DNA from: Thermodesulfovibrionales bacterium
GTDB lineage: Bacteria > Nitrospirota > Thermodesulfovibrionia > Thermodesulfovibrionales > UBA1546
NCBI GenBank assembly: GCA_919901705.1
Contig: CAKKPR010000301.1
Location: forward strand, 1 to 8,719
DNA: 8,719 bases
Direction of reading: 5' to 3'
Part shown: in pieces, positions 6,782 through 8,719 of the stretch
Numbering within the stretch: the first letter of the stretch is position 1
How the letters are laid out: each line of letters opens with the position of its first letter
Position numbers and translations under genes: made by a program
Notes under the pieces: generated by a model
The model's database searches: none
What the model was told of the DNA's origin: nothing
What the model saw: only the letters and a program-made list of their open reading frames with translations

Positions 6782-6788
6782 ATCAGCT

Positions 6789-7595
6789 ATGAGCCAAAAG
6801 CAAATGAGCAATATAGCAGAAGATATAAAAGACATCCTGAGGTTTTATGAGGCGCTGGGAATTGAAAGGCTGCCGGTAAAGATAGCGCAGAAGTACAAAA
6901 GTGCGGTCTCCTCGGCGACTCGCCTGGGGCGAGAAGCGCGGAAGCCAGAGTTCAGAGGGCCGGCATTGGTTAGTGAGGATATGAAAGCTGACACCTATCG
7001 CCCAACACCTAAAGCTTCACCTGTTGCACGCTTAGCTACTGCTGAAAAGACCGCTGCATTGAAGGTATTACGTGATGAAATTGGCGACTGCACAAGGTGC
7101 AAGCTTTCAAAGGAAAGGACAAATATTGTCTTTGGTGAGGGGAATATTGATGCAGAGATAATGTTCATAGGCGAGGGGCCCGGCAAGGAAGAGGACTTAC
7201 AGGGAAGGCCATTTGTCGGAGATGCAGGCCAGTTATTGACAAAGCTCATAGAGAAAATGGGTTTTAAGAGAGAGGATGTCTATATAGGCAATATAGTGAA
7301 ATGCAGGCCTCCCTTGAACAGGGCTCCTGAAGATGATGAAATTAATGCGTGCGCTTCTTTCATTAAAAGGCAGGCGGAGATTATCTCTCCAAAGGTTATA
7401 ATTGCGCTGGGCCGCATCTCTGCGCAGACACTGATCGCGTCAAAGATTCTGATAAGCAAACTCAGGGGAAGGTTCTACGAATATTGCGGTATACCACTTA
7501 TGCCGACATTTCATCCTGCATATCTTCTGAGGAACCCAAAGGACAAGAGGCTTGTATGGGAAGATGCCCAGAAGGTTTTGGAAAGGCTGAAATGA
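6789..7595 (+). CDS. Type 4 (Fe-S) uracil-DNA glycosylase
   Basis: A 268-residue DNA repair enzyme that removes uracil from DNA. The [4Fe-4S] ligands fit Cys101, Cys104, Cys172 and Cys188 (C-x2-C ... C-x15-C). Motif A is GEGPGKEED (128-136), followed by GRPFVGDAGQLL; the second active-site motif is 'TFHPAYLLRNP' near the C-terminus. An N-terminal helix (about 8-36) is joined to the catalytic domain by a low-conservation linker (about 37-90). Residues 40-49 of that linker are encoded by a hairpin repeat also found in ubiX. The ATG at 6789 lies in repeat-like sequence with no adjacent ribosome site; ATG 6804 is an alternative. Its stop overlaps the ubiX start (ATGA). Such genes are often misannotated as phage DNA-polymerase-related. 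Confidence 0.9.
   Translation: MSQKQMSNIAEDIKDILRFYEALGIERLPVKIAQKYKSAVSSATRLGREARKPEFRGPALVSEDMKADTYRPTPKASPVARLATAEKTAALKVLRDEIGDCTRCKLSKERTNIVFGEGNIDAEIMFIGEGPGKEEDLQGRPFVGDAGQLLTKLIEKMGFKREDVYIGNIVKCRPPLNRAPEDDEINACASFIKRQAEIISPKVIIALGRISAQTLIASKILISKLRGRFYEYCGIPLMPTFHPAYLLRNPKDKRLVWEDAQKVLERLK
6906..6935 (-). repeat. 30-bp in-gene hairpin repeat, copy A
   Basis: The reverse complement of this segment matches 7763-7792 at 27 of 30 positions. A 6-bp stem CTCGCC (6919-6924) / GGCGAG (6928-6933) with a 3-nt loop is followed, on the minus strand, by a conserved 13-nt tail. It covers codons 40-49 of the glycosylase exactly and has no stop codon in any of its six frames. Confidence 0.85.
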
Positions 7596-8260
7596 AGAAA
7601 TTTGTTTTTGCAATCAGCGGTGCAAGCGGCTCAATTATCGGGATGCGAGTTCTAAGAGAACTGCTCAAGACCTCTCAGGTTCATCTGATTATATCTTCGC
7701 AATCATTTTCAATTATAAAGGACGAAACAGGCATAGACTGGACAATTAAAAAAAATTCAAAATTCCCGCCTCAGGCGGGTCGCCGAGGAGACAAAATTCA
7801 AAATTCAAAATTAATAGAAGATAAGATTAGAAAATATTTTAAAACAGACAGACTTTTCTTTCATAACGAAACTCAAATGGAAGCTCCTATAGCAAGCGGT
7901 TCTTTTAAGACAGACGGGATGTTTGTTGTGCCTTGCTCGATGAAAACTTTATCAGGCATTGCCAATGGTTATGCGAACAACCTTGTTGAAAGGGCTGCTG
8001 ATGTAACGATAAAAGAGGGAAGGCCATTACTGCTCTCTCCAAGGGAGATGCCTTTCAGCGCAATTCACCTTGAAAACATGCTTAAACTTGCTATGCTTGG
8101 CGTTAAGATTGCACCTCCTGCTCTGGCGTTTTATCACAAGCCTAAAAAGATAGATGATATCGTTGATTTTATGGCGGGAAAGATTCTGGATGCGATGGGA
8201 ATAGAACATGAGATTTTTAAGAGATGGGGAGGCAAATTATTTTCTGGAGATGGGGGATGA
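7592..8260 (+). CDS. ubiX: Flavin prenyltransferase UbiX
   Basis: A 222-residue enzyme that prenylates reduced FMN to make prenyl-FMN, the cofactor of UbiD-type decarboxylases. Visible motifs are AISGASGS (7-14, flavin phosphate binding), APIASGSFKTDGM (98-110), PCSMKTLSGIANG (114-126), the active-site pair Arg151-Glu152 in SPREMP, and Tyr181 in AFYH. ATG 7592 is preferred: it forms an ATGA overlap with the glycosylase stop, follows the GGAAAGG purine run at 7580-7586, and gives the standard MKK..FAISGASG start. The protein is longer than typical (about 190-205) because residues about 54-77 are an insert encoded by AAAATTC heptamers and a hairpin repeat. No ubiD is in the window. Confidence 0.93.
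   Translation: MKKFVFAISGASGSIIGMRVLRELLKTSQVHLIISSQSFSIIKDETGIDWTIKKNSKFPPQAGRRGDKIQNSKLIEDKIRKYFKTDRLFFHNETQMEAPIASGSFKTDGMFVVPCSMKTLSGIANGYANNLVERAADVTIKEGRPLLLSPREMPFSAIHLENMLKLAMLGVKIAPPALAFYHKPKKIDDIVDFMAGKILDAMGIEHEIFKRWGGKLFSGDGG
7752..7812 (+). repeat. AAAATTC heptamer array interrupted by a hairpin element, inside ubiX
   Basis: aaaattcaaaatt (7752-7764) recurs as aaaattcaaaattcaaaatt (7793-7812), either side of the 30-bp hairpin repeat. The block encodes the extra residues between 'DETGIDWTIK' and 'KIRKYF', which are close neighbours in other UbiX proteins. Reading frame is preserved throughout. Confidence 0.75.
7763..7792 (+). repeat. 30-bp in-gene hairpin repeat, copy B
   Basis: The stem is CCCGCC (7765-7770) / GGCGGG (7774-7779) with loop TCA, then a conserved 13-nt tail tcgccgaggagac. 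It matches the reverse complement of 6906-6935 at 27 of 30. An alternative fold is possible (CCTC 7769-7772 with GAGG 7785-7788, and GGCG 7774-7777 with CGCC 7781-7784). It covers codons 58-67 of ubiX exactly. Confidence 0.88.
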
Positions 8261-8719
8261 AAAGATTGGGAATGCTGATTATATTTTTATTGTTATTTTT
8301 AACTGTGGGATGTGCAGGACATTATAACGTCCCTATGGTAGATGTTACTGCAACCCCACCTGACATTGTCCAAAAAATACCATTGAATGTAGCAATTCTT
8401 ATAACCGACCAGATGGAAAATTACACGTTCACTGGACAAGCAAACGAATCATCCATTTATGGAACATATACTTTCCCCTTTGGACAGATGATCAAGAAGA
8501 ATATTTTTGATATTTTATCGCCTGTTTTTAATAAGGCAGTTATAGTGAAAGGCAAGCCATATCCGCAAGACATTGATGCCATTGTCATCCCAAAGGTTGA
8601 AAAATTCCAGCACTGGTATGTCGGTGCAGGTGCTTTCACAGGAAAGGCTGTTGCAAAAATATCGATTAAACTTGCTGTTTATGATATGAAGGGAATGCTC
8701 GTATGGGAAGGAATAATAA
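8257..8719 (+). CDS. Lipoprotein of unknown function, 5' part
   Basis: An open frame of 154 complete codons runs off the window end. It begins with a lipoprotein signal: a basic start, a hydrophobic stretch (residues 4-17) and a lipobox-like TVGC with Cys19; Ala20 at +2 favours the outer membrane. The mature part includes 'IPLNVAILITDQMENYTF', then 'TYTFPFGQMIKKNIFDILSP' and a 'GKAVAKISIKLAVYD' strand. This alternating pattern is one I associate with uncharacterised periplasmic lipoproteins; I cannot name the family. ATG 8257 overlaps the ubiX stop (ATGA) and follows GGAG at 8247-8250, so the start is well supported and coupled. No functional link to UbiX is evident. Confidence 0.8.
   Translation, partial: MKRLGMLIIFLLLFLTVGCAGHYNVPMVDVTATPPDIVQKIPLNVAILITDQMENYTFTGQANESSIYGTYTFPFGQMIKKNIFDILSPVFNKAVIVKGKPYPQDIDAIVIPKVEKFQHWYVGAGAFTGKAVAKISIKLAVYDMKGMLVWEGII

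Noticed and set aside
7484..7591. N-terminal extension of ubiX
   Set aside because: It overlaps the end of the glycosylase gene in another frame; ATG 7592 gives the normal UbiX start and an ATGA coupling.
7752..7812. CRISPR-like array
   Set aside because: The units are 7 bp without unique spacers, and they lie inside ubiX.

Overview
The window looks like chromosomal DNA of a Gram-negative bacterium of moderate to low GC. Two predicted lipoproteins and one Sec-exported protein imply an envelope with a periplasm. Short overlaps between genes, purine-rich ribosome sites and the density of palindromic intergenic repeats resemble uncultured Nitrospirota or Desulfobacterota-type genomes. That placement is a guess from general familiarity, not a result of any search. 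All genes are on the + strand.

Region 1 (1-2794) is a compact accessory cluster: the 3' end of a small unidentified gene, a minimal nucleotidyltransferase (MNT/AbiEii-like) overlapping it by 49 nt, a lipoprotein with ankyrin repeats fused to a caspase-fold (C14) peptidase with intact His and Cys, and an exported protein with a C-terminal DUF4384-type domain. Gaps are 13 nt and 5 nt, so the four genes are probably co-transcribed. It is the best candidate here for a little-described system, an envelope-anchored caspase module beside a toxin/antitoxin-type nucleotidyltransferase, but the functional link is inference.

Region 2 (2795-4814) is nnr, a fused NAD(P)H-hydrate epimerase/dehydratase. 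It is bracketed by two MITE-like palindromic elements in opposite orientation, and a probable promoter starts at the edge of the first.

Region 3 (4815-8719) is a tight housekeeping run: pgeF (YfiH/laccase-domain), tsaE, nadK, a type 4 uracil-DNA glycosylase, ubiX and the start of a lipoprotein gene cut by the window edge. Several products repair or edit damaged molecules (Nnr for hydrated NAD(P)H, PgeF for mis-made peptidoglycan, uracil-DNA glycosylase for DNA), and NadK shares the NAD(P) pool with Nnr.

The most striking sequence-level signal is repeat DNA inside coding sequence. A 30-bp hairpin element lies in the uracil-DNA glycosylase gene and, in the opposite orientation, in ubiX. The copies match at 27 of 30 positions, two of the three differences form a compensated base pair, and both occupy exactly ten in-phase codons. 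nnr carries a separate in-frame insert of repeat-like DNA. This resembles the Rickettsia palindromic elements that insert into protein genes. A different 18-bp palindrome sits between nadK and the glycosylase start codon.
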